Assembly (NCBI GenBank): GCA_902496945.1
Contig: CABVDE010000050.1
Span: 1-12,184, forward strand
DNA from: an uncultured Collinsella sp.
GTDB lineage: Bacteria; Actinomycetota; Coriobacteriia; Coriobacteriales; Coriobacteriaceae
DNA length: 12,184 nt
Reading direction: 5' to 3'
Positions 1 to 5,915 of this stretch are shown piece after piece. Under the pieces are notes generated by a model that searched no databases, had not been told where the DNA came from, and saw only the letters and a program-made list of their open reading frames with translations. Every line of letters begins with the position of its first letter. The first letter of the stretch is position 1. The translations under genes were made by a program, and so were the position numbers.

Positions 1-25
1 TTTGGACAATCTGACGTTCAACTTC

Positions 26-60
26 AAGGGCGCGACCAGAAGGTCAGCGCCCTTTTGTTT
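26..60 (+). terminator. Intrinsic terminator of an upstream gene
   Basis: AAGGGCGC (26-33) pairs perfectly with GCGCCCTT (47-54). Inside it GACC (34-37) pairs with GGTC (42-45) around an AGAA loop, leaving one unpaired A at 46. The stem is followed by a T-rich tail (53-60). This is a classic rho-independent terminator. It ends a transcription unit whose gene lies left of the window; no coding part of that gene can be recognised here. Confidence 0.85.
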
Positions 61-161
61 CACGTCACCTTGTCTCAAATGCGGCCCGCTCGCTGTCCGT
101 CCTCTACCTGCGGCGTTGCCTTGCTCCGGATGCGGTATGCTCAACCTGCGGCGCCTTAGAG

Positions 162-185
162 GTAGTCATTGGGGACGTTCTTAAA
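162..185 (+). repeat. GGGGACGTTC repeat, copy 1
   Basis: The 24 bases here are identical to 244-267. The core is TAGTCATTGGGGACGTTC followed by TTAAA. The match stops at both ends (161 against 243, 186 against 268), so the unit is discrete. It lies in non-coding sequence. From memory, GGGACGTTC-type repeats flank IS200-like and REP-associated Y1 transposases in several Gram-positive genomes; no transposase is present in this window. Confidence 0.75.
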
Positions 186-199
186 TTAGTTGGCACTTA

Positions 200-223
200 G
201 GGACGTTCCTTTTCTGCCGGCAG
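200..223 (+). repeat. Degenerate GGGACGTTC copy plus 10-bp palindrome
   Basis: GGGACGTTCCTTTT (200-213) shares the GGGACGTTC core with the flanking copies but lacks the TAGTCATTG start. It is followed directly by the perfect palindrome CTGCCGGCAG (214-223). It sits between the two full copies, so the cluster has three direct cores and one inverted core within about 140 bases. Confidence 0.6.
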
Positions 224-244
224 TTTGGGACACTCCTGGCTTAG

Positions 245-300
245 TAGTCATTGGGGACGTTCTTAAACGACTAGTCAAATAAGAACGTCCCCAATGACTA
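245..300. repeat. Perfect 21-bp inverted repeat (repeat copies 2 and 3)
   Basis: Positions 245-265 are the exact reverse complement of 280-300, giving a 21-bp perfect stem. The 14-base loop (266-279) itself contains the palindrome GACTAGTC (269-276). The left arm is the second copy of the repeat at 162-185 and the right arm is the same unit inverted. The structure looks like a palindromic REP/BIME or a small non-autonomous element. It is not followed by a T tract, so it is not a standard terminator. Confidence 0.8.
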
Positions 301-620
301 GGTTGGGCACATTGCTTTGTGAGTTTATTCAATCTTCTTTAATAACAATTAAGTTGTTTACCTGCTTAAAGTTACTTATCATTTTTAAAAATAATGCTCG
401 AAATATCGTCCAAGAAGTCGCGGGGCCCTTTTTGGTGCGTCGCCTGTCAAGCAATGTGGCAAGTTCTTGGTTAGATATTGGTCAGTTTTGGGCCACCTTG
501 CCAAAAGCTTGACGGATGCAAATCTAGACGTCGACAAATGAGCACTTCGATTGCGCCGCGAGCAAAAATCTGGGCTGATTCTCGATAATCGCTTCCAATC
601 GTCCCTTACCGCGTGCCACC
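301..620. other. AT-rich non-coding stretch
   Basis: The stretch has no open frame with a plausible start, a ribosome site and family resemblance. Positions 325-400 are very AT-rich compared with the rest of the window, and TTTTTAAAAA lies at 383-392. A 7-bp inverted pair, TGGCAAG (457-463) and CTTGCCA (497-503), is separated by 33 bases. It may be decayed or acquired sequence between the upstream unit and prmC. No function can be assigned. Confidence 0.5.
354..382 (+). promoter_or_regulatory. Candidate promoter in the AT-rich stretch
   Basis: TTGTTT (354-359) and TATCAT (377-382) are separated by 17 bases. The -10 matches the sigma70 consensus at 5 of 6 positions, but the -35 matches at only 3. 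It would give a leader of about 290 bases ahead of prmC. In AT-rich sequence such matches arise easily by chance. Confidence 0.25.
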
Positions 621-632
621 CTCGCGTACAAT
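605..632 (+). promoter_or_regulatory. Probable prmC promoter
   Basis: TACAAT (627-632) matches the -10 consensus at 5 of 6 positions. The best -35 is weak: CTTACC (605-610) at 16 bases. Start of transcription would be near 639, giving a leader of about 42 bases. The same TACAAT box after a CTCG stretch is seen ahead of the ATP synthase operon (6089-6094). Confidence 0.4.
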
Positions 633-680
633 CTGCTCCGACATTCACGCGCCGCCTGGCGCTCAAGAGGGGAGGACCCC

Positions 681-1955
681 ATGGCAAACGAGATCTGGAC
701 CATCAAGCGTTGTCTCGAGTGGACCAAGGAGTACCTGGCCGAGCGCGGCGAGGAGCATCCCCGTCTTTCTGCCGAGTGGCTGCTGTGCGCGGCTACGGGC
801 CTGGCGCGCATCGACTTGTATATGCGCATGGACGAGACGCTCGACGCGGCCCAGCTCGAGACCATGCATGCGGCTGTCGTCCGCCGCGCCAAGGGCGAAC
901 CGCTGCAGTACATCACGGGTAGCACGCAGTTCCGCATGATCGACGTAGCGTGCGCCCCCGGCGTGCTCATTCCACGTCCCGAGACCGAGATGCTCGTCGA
1001 GGAAGTTCTGAACTATCTGGATGCCGAGGTGCTGAGCCCCGAGGCCGCCGCCCGTCAGCGCGTGGAGTTGCCCTGGAACGATGAAGTCGAGCAGGCCCGC
1101 AAGGCCGAGGCAGCACTGGCCGATGAACGCGCGACTGCCGAGCGCCGTGCCGCCAACCTCACGGCTGCCGACGAGGCGGCGCTGGGCAGCGACGTACTTG
1201 GCAGCCGCGCCTATGCCGAGGAGCTGGCCGATCGCGAGGCCGAGGAAGCCGCCGCGCGGGCAGCAGAAAGCGAAGCAGCAGAAGCCGAGGCCATGGAAGC
1301 CCACGAGCCCGAGCTCGACGAATACGGCATTGCCATCGAAGGCGACGACCAGGAGACGACCTCCGCGCAGAACGCCGCCGAGGCCACCGAGCCCGCTCCC
1401 GCCGAGCCCCGCGTCGCCCGCGTTCTCGAGGTCGGCTGCGGCACGGGCTGCATTTCGCTCTCCCTTGCTTGGGAGCGTCGCGGCCATGTCGCCTGCACCG
1501 CTACCGATATCGAGCCGCGCGCCATCGACCTGGCAACCAAAAACCGCGACGCCCTAGGTCTCACGGCAGACGAGGTCGCATTCAGCCTCACCAACCTGGT
1601 AAGCTCGATTCCCCGCGAAGAGTGGGGCACCTTCGACGTCCTCGTCTCCAACCCTCCGTACATTCCCACCGACGTCATGCGCTCGCTGCCGCACGAGGTC
1701 AAGGATTTTGAGCCCGACCTGGCGCTCGAAGGCGGTGCCGACGGCCTCGACATCTTCCGCCGCTTGCTCAACGCGGCGCCCTACATGTTGCGCGCCGGTG
1801 GCCTCTTTGCCTGCGAGCTCTACGAGGGCGCTCTCGACGCCGCCGCCGAGCTCTGCCGCCAAGCGGGCCTGTCGGATGTGCGCATCGTCCGCGACCTCAC
1901 CGATCGTCCCCGCATCGTCCGAGCCATCGTCATCGAGCCCAAACAGCGTCAGTAA
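681..1955 (+). CDS. prmC: Peptide chain release factor N5-glutamine methyltransferase with large acidic insert
   Basis: PrmC (HemK) methylates the glutamine of the GGQ motif in release factors RF1 and RF2, using S-adenosylmethionine in the cytoplasm. The N-terminal helical domain covers about residues 1-95 and includes the usual LIPRPETE linker (96-103). The Rossmann domain begins with LEVGCGTGCISLSL (249-262) and carries the catalytic NPPY at 324-327. The protein has 424 residues, whereas the family usually has about 280. The excess is an Ala/Glu/Asp-rich segment at about 114-243 between the two domains, in frame and with the same codon style. The ATG at 681 follows GGAGG (671-675) at a good distance. 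PrmC often neighbours prfA and tsaC; tsaC lies downstream here beyond hicAB. The function is clear; the insert's role is unknown. Confidence 0.93.
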   Translation: MANEIWTIKRCLEWTKEYLAERGEEHPRLSAEWLLCAATGLARIDLYMRMDETLDAAQLETMHAAVVRRAKGEPLQYITGSTQFRMIDVACAPGVLIPRPETEMLVEEVLNYLDAEVLSPEAAARQRVELPWNDEVEQARKAEAALADERATAERRAANLTAADEAALGSDVLGSRAYAEELADREAEEAAARAAESEAAEAEAMEAHEPELDEYGIAIEGDDQETTSAQNAAEATEPAPAEPRVARVLEVGCGTGCISLSLAWERRGHVACTATDIEPRAIDLATKNRDALGLTADEVAFSLTNLVSSIPREEWGTFDVLVSNPPYIPTDVMRSLPHEVKDFEPDLALEGGADGLDIFRRLLNAAPYMLRAGGLFACELYEGALDAAAELCRQAGLSDVRIVRDLTDRPRIVRAIVIEPKQRQ

Positions 1956-1970
1956 TATTTATTAACTGAT

Positions 1971-2000
1971 TTATCAAAAACTATAAAGTAGTTTATAATT
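1971..2000 (+). promoter_or_regulatory. hicAB promoter with palindromic operator
   Basis: TTATCA (1971-1976, 4 of 6) and a perfect TATAAT (1994-1999) are 17 bases apart, the best promoter match in the window. The palindrome TATAAA-GTAG-TTTATA (1982-1997, extended imperfectly to 1979-2000) covers the -10 box. A second small palindrome, TGATTTATCA (1967-1976), covers the -35. HicB antitoxins commonly repress their own promoter, so these are likely HicB operator sites; that is inference. Confidence 0.65.
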
Positions 2001-2024
2001 AGGACGGCTGAAAGAGGTCGGCCC

Positions 2025-2210
2025 ATGCAACCTCCTACCTTTCGGGAAATCATTGCCCTGCTCAAACACGATGGATTCGTGAAAGTCGCGCAGGTCGGCA
2101 GCCATGCTAAGTATGTTTCTGGTGATCGCGTTGTGACCGTAAATGGCTCTGGTGGCAATCGGCCGAAGAAGGGGACATGGGCAAGCATTCGCCGGCAAGC
2201 TGGTTGGTAG
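2025..2210 (+). CDS. hicA: HicA-type toxin (mRNA interferase)
   Basis: HicA is a small double-stranded-RNA-binding-fold ribonuclease that cuts mRNA and stops growth until neutralised by HicB. The 61-residue product has the family layout: an N-terminal helix (FREIIALLKHDGF, 6-18), the catalytic-type GSH with His27 (GSHAKY, 25-30), a short beta stretch, and the C-terminal KKGTWASIRRQAGW (48-61), which resembles the usual KGT-x-SI-x-KQAG ending. The ATG at 2025 follows AGAGG (2013-2017) by 7 bases. The gene starts 70 bases after prmC, has its own promoter, and is followed after 14 bases by hicB. Toxin-first order is typical of HicAB. The His and the fold elements appear intact, so the toxin is probably functional. 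Confidence 0.88.
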   Translation: MQPPTFREIIALLKHDGFVKVAQVGSHAKYVSGDRVVTVNGSGGNRPKKGTWASIRRQAGW

Positions 2211-2224
2211 CCGAAGGGGTCATA

Positions 2225-2671
2225 ATGAAACAACGATTTACCTATGACTGCGTTCTCATAAAAGAAGACGACGGTTACTGTGCCAGCTTCCCGCAGGTCC
2301 CCGGGGCCTTTGCCGATGGCGATACGCGCGAAGAAGCAATAGCTCATGCCATCGAGGCGCTGATGGCGTTTTTGGCCGACGATCTTAACAATGGTCGGGC
2401 TCCGGCTGGGTACGAGCGTTCGGCCGAGGTCGTGGCCCTTTCAGTCGAAATCGACCACGAGGACGCTCGGGAAGCGGCGTGTCGAACGTTTAAGGACGCG
2501 GCGGCGGACCTCAGGGTTTCCGCACCGCGAATCACTGCGCTGGTCAAAGCCGGCAAACTCGATGTTGAGCTTGTCGACGGCCGTCGGATGATTACGATCG
2601 ACAGCATCGAGCGTTACGCCGCTCAGGAACGCCATGCCGGCAGGCCAAAGAAGTTCGTCGCAGTCCAATAA
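2225..2671 (+). CDS. hicB: HicB-type antitoxin with C-terminal helix-turn-helix
   Basis: HicB binds and blocks HicA and usually represses the hicAB promoter. The N-terminal part (about residues 4-50) is the degenerate RNase-H-like HicB fold, with DDGYCASFPQVPGAFADG (15-32) followed by TREEAIAHAIEAL (34-46). The C-terminal part (about 89-143) reads as a DNA-binding domain: helix (FKDAAADLRVS), recognition helix (APRITALVKAGKL), a hairpin with VDGRRMITI, then SIERY. This resembles the excisionase/MerR-like HTH_17 type. The start at 2225 is chosen because GAAGGGG (2213-2219) lies 5 bases upstream. A longer start at 2177 would overlap hicA by 34 bases and has no better site. The product is 148 residues. 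Confidence 0.87.
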   Translation: MKQRFTYDCVLIKEDDGYCASFPQVPGAFADGDTREEAIAHAIEALMAFLADDLNNGRAPAGYERSAEVVALSVEIDHEDAREAACRTFKDAAADLRVSAPRITALVKAGKLDVELVDGRRMITIDSIERYAAQERHAGRPKKFVAVQ

Positions 2672-2805
2672 CCCCCTCACTTTCACCGACTGCTATAGCC
2701 GCTCACCAAACCAACATGCGCTGTGGACAAATAGGTTAAACGTTTCGTGCGAGAATGCCCCTCAGTAAACAAACTTTCACCAGAGCGTAAGGGGCTGGCA
2801 TACAC
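2672..2805 (+). other. hicB-tsaC intergenic region
   Basis: This gap of 134 bases shows no clear terminator after hicB and no promoter with two good boxes. Two related stretches occur: CCCCTCA joined to CTTTCACC (2673-2687), and CCCCTCA (2758-2764) with ACTTTCACC (2773-2781). CCCCT (2758-2762) can pair with AGGGG (2790-2794), the likely tsaC ribosome binding site, so modest translational masking is possible. Confidence 0.35.
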
Positions 2806-3549
2806 ATGCAGACGGTCTATCGGGTATTCGAGGGAGCGCGCGAGCCGCATCGGCTCGCCGTCGAGCGTACGGCCGAGGTGCTCGGCCATGGCGGCCTGGC
2901 CCTGATCCCGACCGAGACCGTCTATGGCGTCGCTGTGGCAGTCAACGCCTTCTCGGACGCCGTGCCCCAAGATACAAGCGAATCTCTGCCGTGGCCGTGC
3001 GATCCGCAGGCTGCCGTCAACGGCGTCGCAGTCCCCGCACTCGGTACTGGCTACCGCCGCATCTTTACTCTCAAGCAGCGCGAGCTCACGCAAACTGTGG
3101 CTTGGCTGGTTGATGGCGTCGAAGCACTCGACCGCTATGGCGTGGATATCCCGGAAGATGCCCGCGTACTCGCGCGACGATGCTGGCCGGGAGCCCTGAC
3201 TATCGTGGTCAAGGCAGCCCCCTGCGTGCCGACCTTTATGCGCGCTGCCGACGACACCGTGGCCCTGCGCGCTTCGGCCTCTCCCGTGGTCCAAGCGCTC
3301 ATCCGCGCCTGCGGCAGTCCCCTTGCCTGCACGAGCGCCAACACGCACGGCGCGCCCTCGCCGGCAAGCTTTGCCGCCGTCGAGAGTCGCATCCTGGAGG
3401 GGGTCGATGTTGCCGTCGACGCCGGTGAGACTCCGTGTCGCGACGCCTCGACCATCGTGTCGTTCCAACACGGCGGGCTCCAGATACTGCGCCAAGGCGC
3501 GCTTCCCGCATCAGAGATCGAGCGGGTCCTGTCCGACCCGATGCAATAG
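2806..3549 (+). CDS. tsaC: Threonylcarbamoyl-AMP synthase (TsaC/Sua5/YrdC family)
   Basis: TsaC makes threonylcarbamoyl-AMP from threonine, bicarbonate and ATP, the first step of the t6A37 modification of ANN-decoding tRNAs. Family marks are IPTETVYGVA (34-43), the KQR (90-92) basic pair, WPGALTIVV (127-135), and PLACTSANTHG (172-182) with the S-x-N signature at 177-179. DASTIVSF (213-220) and ILRQGAL (227-233) follow. The length of 247 residues exceeds a minimal TsaC (about 190-210), because about 30 residues (about 53-83) are inserted between the first motif and the KQR motif. The usual Pro after K-x-R is Glu here. AAGGGG (2789-2794) precedes the ATG by 11 bases, slightly far. There is no obvious C-terminal Sua5 domain. 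glpK begins 13 bases after the stop, so the two are probably co-transcribed. Confidence 0.88.
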   Translation: MQTVYRVFEGAREPHRLAVERTAEVLGHGGLALIPTETVYGVAVAVNAFSDAVPQDTSESLPWPCDPQAAVNGVAVPALGTGYRRIFTLKQRELTQTVAWLVDGVEALDRYGVDIPEDARVLARRCWPGALTIVVKAAPCVPTFMRAADDTVALRASASPVVQALIRACGSPLACTSANTHGAPSPASFAAVESRILEGVDVAVDAGETPCRDASTIVSFQHGGLQILRQGALPASEIERVLSDPMQ

Positions 3550-3562
3550 AAAGGTGTAAGCG

Positions 3563-5104
3563 ATGTCGTTGAATCTGGGCAGCCTGGGCATGGAAGATGC
3601 CTCGTTTAACTTTGGCGGTTCCTACATCATGGCGCTCGACTGCGGCACCACCTCGGCACTTGCGACCATCGTCGACGAGTACGGCTGCATCGTCGCGCAG
3701 GCACGTCGCAGCATCAAAACGAGTTTTCCGCGTCCCGGTTGGGTAGAGCAAGACCCCATGGCGGTCCTCGCCAGTCAAATCGCCGTCATGATGGAAGTCC
3801 AGTTTAAGAGCGGTATCCACTCCGACCGCATTGCCGCTATCGGCATCTCCAACCAGCGCGAGACCACGGTGGTCTGGGACCGCGTGAGCGGCCAACCCAT
3901 CTATAACGCCATCGTATGGCAGTGCCGCCGTACCGCGCCGGCAGTCGACGCGTTGGTTGAACAGGGTTGCGAGGAGCTGGTGCGCTCTCGCACGGGGCTC
4001 ACGCTCGACCCGTATTTCTCGGCCTCCAAGGTGCAGTGGATTCTCGACAACGTCGACGGCGCGCGCGAGAGCGCGGCGGCGGGCGACCTCATGTTTGGCA
4101 CCATCGATACCTGGCTCATCTACAACCTCACCGGCGGCCAGGTCTTTGCCACCGACTACACCAATGCCAGCCGCACGGCACTCTTTAATATTCATACGCT
4201 CGATTGGGACGACGACCTGCTGGCGCTCTTTGATGTTCCGCGTTCCATGATGCCCGAGGTTCGTTGGAGCTCGGGCGACTACGGCCGCGTCGCGAGCGAC
4301 ATCATGACCAACATGCCGCCCATCATGGGTGTGGCGGGCGACCAGCAGGCGTCGCTGTTCGGCCACTGTTGCTTCCGTCCCGGCCAGACCAAAAACACCT
4401 ATGGCACGGGTTGCTTTATGCTCATGAATACCGGTTCCGAGATCGTCGAGTCCAAGAACGGCTTGGTCTCCACCATCGGTATCGCCACGAACGGCAAGAT
4501 CAGCTATGCACTCGAGGGCTCCATCTTTGCTGCCGGCTCCACCATGAACTGGCTTCGCAACAACATGGGCATCATCTCGAACGTGAGTGAGTCGGCGCAG
4601 CTCGCCGCTTCGATCAACGACAACGAGGGCTGCTACTTTGTTCCCGCCTTTGCGGGTTTGGGCGCTCCCTGGTGGGACCCGCGTGCCCGCGGTATCGTGT
4701 GCGGTCTGACCGGCGCGTCGAGCCGTGCGACCATCGTACGTGCCGCCTGCGAATCCATGGCATATCAGAGCTACGACGTGCTTCGCGCCATGGAGCAGGA
4801 CGTGGGGCTTTCGATCGAGCGCCTGTCTGTCGATGGCGGTGCCTCGTGCAACGAGTTCATCATGCAATTCCAGGCCGACCTGCTGGATATCCCCGTGCTG
4901 CAATGCGAGACGGTGGAGACCACGGCAATCGGTGCCGCGTGCTTGGCGGGTCTTGCCGTCGGCTATTGGGAAGACCTGGAAGAGCTGGAGCAAAATGCCC
5001 AGATCGTTAGGACCTTCCTTCCCCACATGTCCGCCGAGCGCCGCGAGCAAAACCTTGCGGGCTGGCGTGATGCCGTCAAGCGCTCACTCAGTACCGCACA
5101 GTAG
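3563..5104 (+). CDS. glpK: Glycerol kinase
   Basis: GlpK phosphorylates glycerol to sn-glycerol 3-phosphate with ATP, feeding glycolysis and lipid synthesis. The 513-residue product matches the FGGY kinase family throughout: ALDCGTTS (24-31, phosphate loop), GWVEQDP (59-65), NQRETTVVWD (97-106, with the glycerol-binding Arg99-Glu100), DTWLIYNLTGG (182-192), GDQQASLFG (259-267), GTGCFMLMNTG (281-291), GLGAPWWDP (365-373) and DGGASCNEFIMQFQ (424-437). It has about 18 extra N-terminal residues relative to E. coli GlpK. The start at 3563 is favoured by AAAGGTG (3550-3556). The HYFYG-type loop whose His is phosphorylated by HPr in Firmicutes is absent, so PTS activation is not expected. No glpF or glpO is adjacent. 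It is probably co-transcribed with tsaC. Confidence 0.96.
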   Translation: MSLNLGSLGMEDASFNFGGSYIMALDCGTTSALATIVDEYGCIVAQARRSIKTSFPRPGWVEQDPMAVLASQIAVMMEVQFKSGIHSDRIAAIGISNQRETTVVWDRVSGQPIYNAIVWQCRRTAPAVDALVEQGCEELVRSRTGLTLDPYFSASKVQWILDNVDGARESAAAGDLMFGTIDTWLIYNLTGGQVFATDYTNASRTALFNIHTLDWDDDLLALFDVPRSMMPEVRWSSGDYGRVASDIMTNMPPIMGVAGDQQASLFGHCCFRPGQTKNTYGTGCFMLMNTGSEIVESKNGLVSTIGIATNGKISYALEGSIFAAGSTMNWLRNNMGIISNVSESAQLAASINDNEGCYFVPAFAGLGAPWWDPRARGIVCGLTGASSRATIVRAACESMAYQSYDVLRAMEQDVGLSIERLSVDGGASCNEFIMQFQADLLDIPVLQCETVETTAIGAACLAGLAVGYWEDLEELEQNAQIVRTFLPHMSAERREQNLAGWRDAVKRSLSTAQ

Positions 5105-5120
5105 GGCTGCGATGGGCCGC

Positions 5121-5149
5121 TCGATACAACAAACCGCTAAACTTATACA
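5121..5149 (+). promoter_or_regulatory. Probable upp promoter
   Basis: TCGATA (5121-5126, 4 of 6) and TATACA (5144-5149, 4 of 6) are separated by 17 bases. The predicted transcription start, near 5156, coincides with the first base of the first leader hairpin. This supports upp being a separate unit from glpK, although no clear terminator closes glpK. Confidence 0.45.
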
Positions 5150-5155
5150 TGGAGT

Positions 5156-5203
5156 GCGCGGCAACATTGCTGCGCGCCTTGTCAGCAAGGCCGTTTTGCG
5201 GCC
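5156..5203 (+). promoter_or_regulatory. Hairpin-rich upp leader
   Basis: Three hairpins follow one another. Arms 5156-5163 and 5168-5175 give 8 bp with one G-U pair. GCCTTG (5176-5181) pairs with CAAGGC (5186-5191) around a 4-base loop. GGCCG (5189-5193) pairs with CGGCC (5199-5203). The second and third share bases 5189-5191, so they exclude each other. The upp ribosome site begins a few bases later. No PyrR-type binding loop is recognisable. Confidence 0.45.
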
Positions 5204-5226
5204 ACAACGAAAGGGGCAATCAACCC

Positions 5227-5874
5227 ATGACCGTTACCTACGATGCGTCCCGTGTGACGCTTGTCGATCACCCGCTCGTCCAGCACAAGCTGTCGATCCT
5301 GCGCGACAAAAACACCGGTACCAACCAGTTCCGCCAGCTTGTGCGCGAACTTGCGCTTTTTGACGGCTACGAGGCCATGCGCGACCTGCCTATGGAAGAC
5401 GTCGAGGTCGAGACCCCCATCACTACCGCCACGTTCAAACAGCTTGCCGGCAAGAAACTCGCCATCGTGCCCATCCTGCGTGCTGGCCTTGGCATGGTCG
5501 ACGGCATCCTCGACTTGGTGCCCTCTGCTCGCGTGGGCCACATCGGCATGGAGCGCGACGAGGTCACCCACGAGCCGCATGAGTATTATTGCAAGATGCC
5601 CAAGGATATCGACCAGCGCATCTGCCTGGTTGTCGACCCCATGCTCGCCACGGGCGGTTCGGCCGAGATGGCCATCAGCTATCTGCGCGAGCGCGGTGTC
5701 AAGGATATCCGCATGCTGTGCATCGTCGCAGCCCCCGAGGGCCTCGAATCGCTCACCGAGAAGGATCCCGACGTGCACATTTATACCTGTGCCATCGACG
5801 ACCATCTCAACGAGGCTGCCTACATCGTTCCCGGCCTGGGCGACGCCGGCGATCGCATCTACGGCACGCTCTAG
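5227..5874 (+). CDS. upp: Uracil phosphoribosyltransferase
   Basis: Upp salvages uracil by joining it to PRPP to form UMP in the cytoplasm. The 215-residue product is of normal length and matches the family: HPLVQHKLSILRDKNT (15-30), ITTATFKQLAGKKLAIVPIL (65-84), RAGLGM (85-90), the PRPP loop VVDPMLATGGSA (135-146), and the uracil-binding PGLGDAGDR (202-210) close to the end. The start at 5227 is preceded by AAAGGGG (5210-5215) at 11 bases and begins with the usual N-terminus. A longer frame from 5149 would add residues unlike the family, encoded by the hairpin-rich leader. The gene has its own promoter and a terminator, so it is probably monocistronic. No uracil permease gene is adjacent. 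Confidence 0.97.
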   Translation: MTVTYDASRVTLVDHPLVQHKLSILRDKNTGTNQFRQLVRELALFDGYEAMRDLPMEDVEVETPITTATFKQLAGKKLAIVPILRAGLGMVDGILDLVPSARVGHIGMERDEVTHEPHEYYCKMPKDIDQRICLVVDPMLATGGSAEMAISYLRERGVKDIRMLCIVAAPEGLESLTEKDPDVHIYTCAIDDHLNEAAYIVPGLGDAGDRIYGTL

Positions 5875-5915
5875 TCGTCGGGCCTTGTCGGCCACGGTCG
5901 CAAATACGAAGAAAT

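Noticed and set aside
2..184. Short open frame at the left edge as the end of a gene
   Set aside because: It runs through the strong terminator at 26-60 and into the repeat at 162, so it is unlikely to be translated.
245..300. 21-bp hairpin as an intrinsic terminator
   Set aside because: No T tract follows either arm on either strand, and the left arm is a dispersed repeat copy, so a mobile or REP-like origin fits better.
162..300. CRISPR array
   Set aside because: The copies are unevenly spaced, differ in orientation and number only three or four, with no cas genes in the window.
663..1487. Antisense open frame of 274 codons across the PrmC insert
   Set aside because: I considered that the PrmC insert might be a separate antisense gene. 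The + frame is continuous with PrmC motifs on both sides, and the antisense product is low-complexity Gly/Leu/Ala-rich.
2177..2224. Longer hicB start overlapping hicA
   Set aside because: The ATG at 2225 has a well-placed GAAGGGG and begins right at the conserved HicB fold; the extra 16 residues do not resemble HicB.
3299..5050. Antisense open frame of 583 codons over tsaC and glpK
   Set aside because: It lies opposite two genes with clear family matches. Its composition (many His, Arg, Gly, Val, Asp) is typical of a mirror frame in GC-rich codon usage, and it resembles no family.
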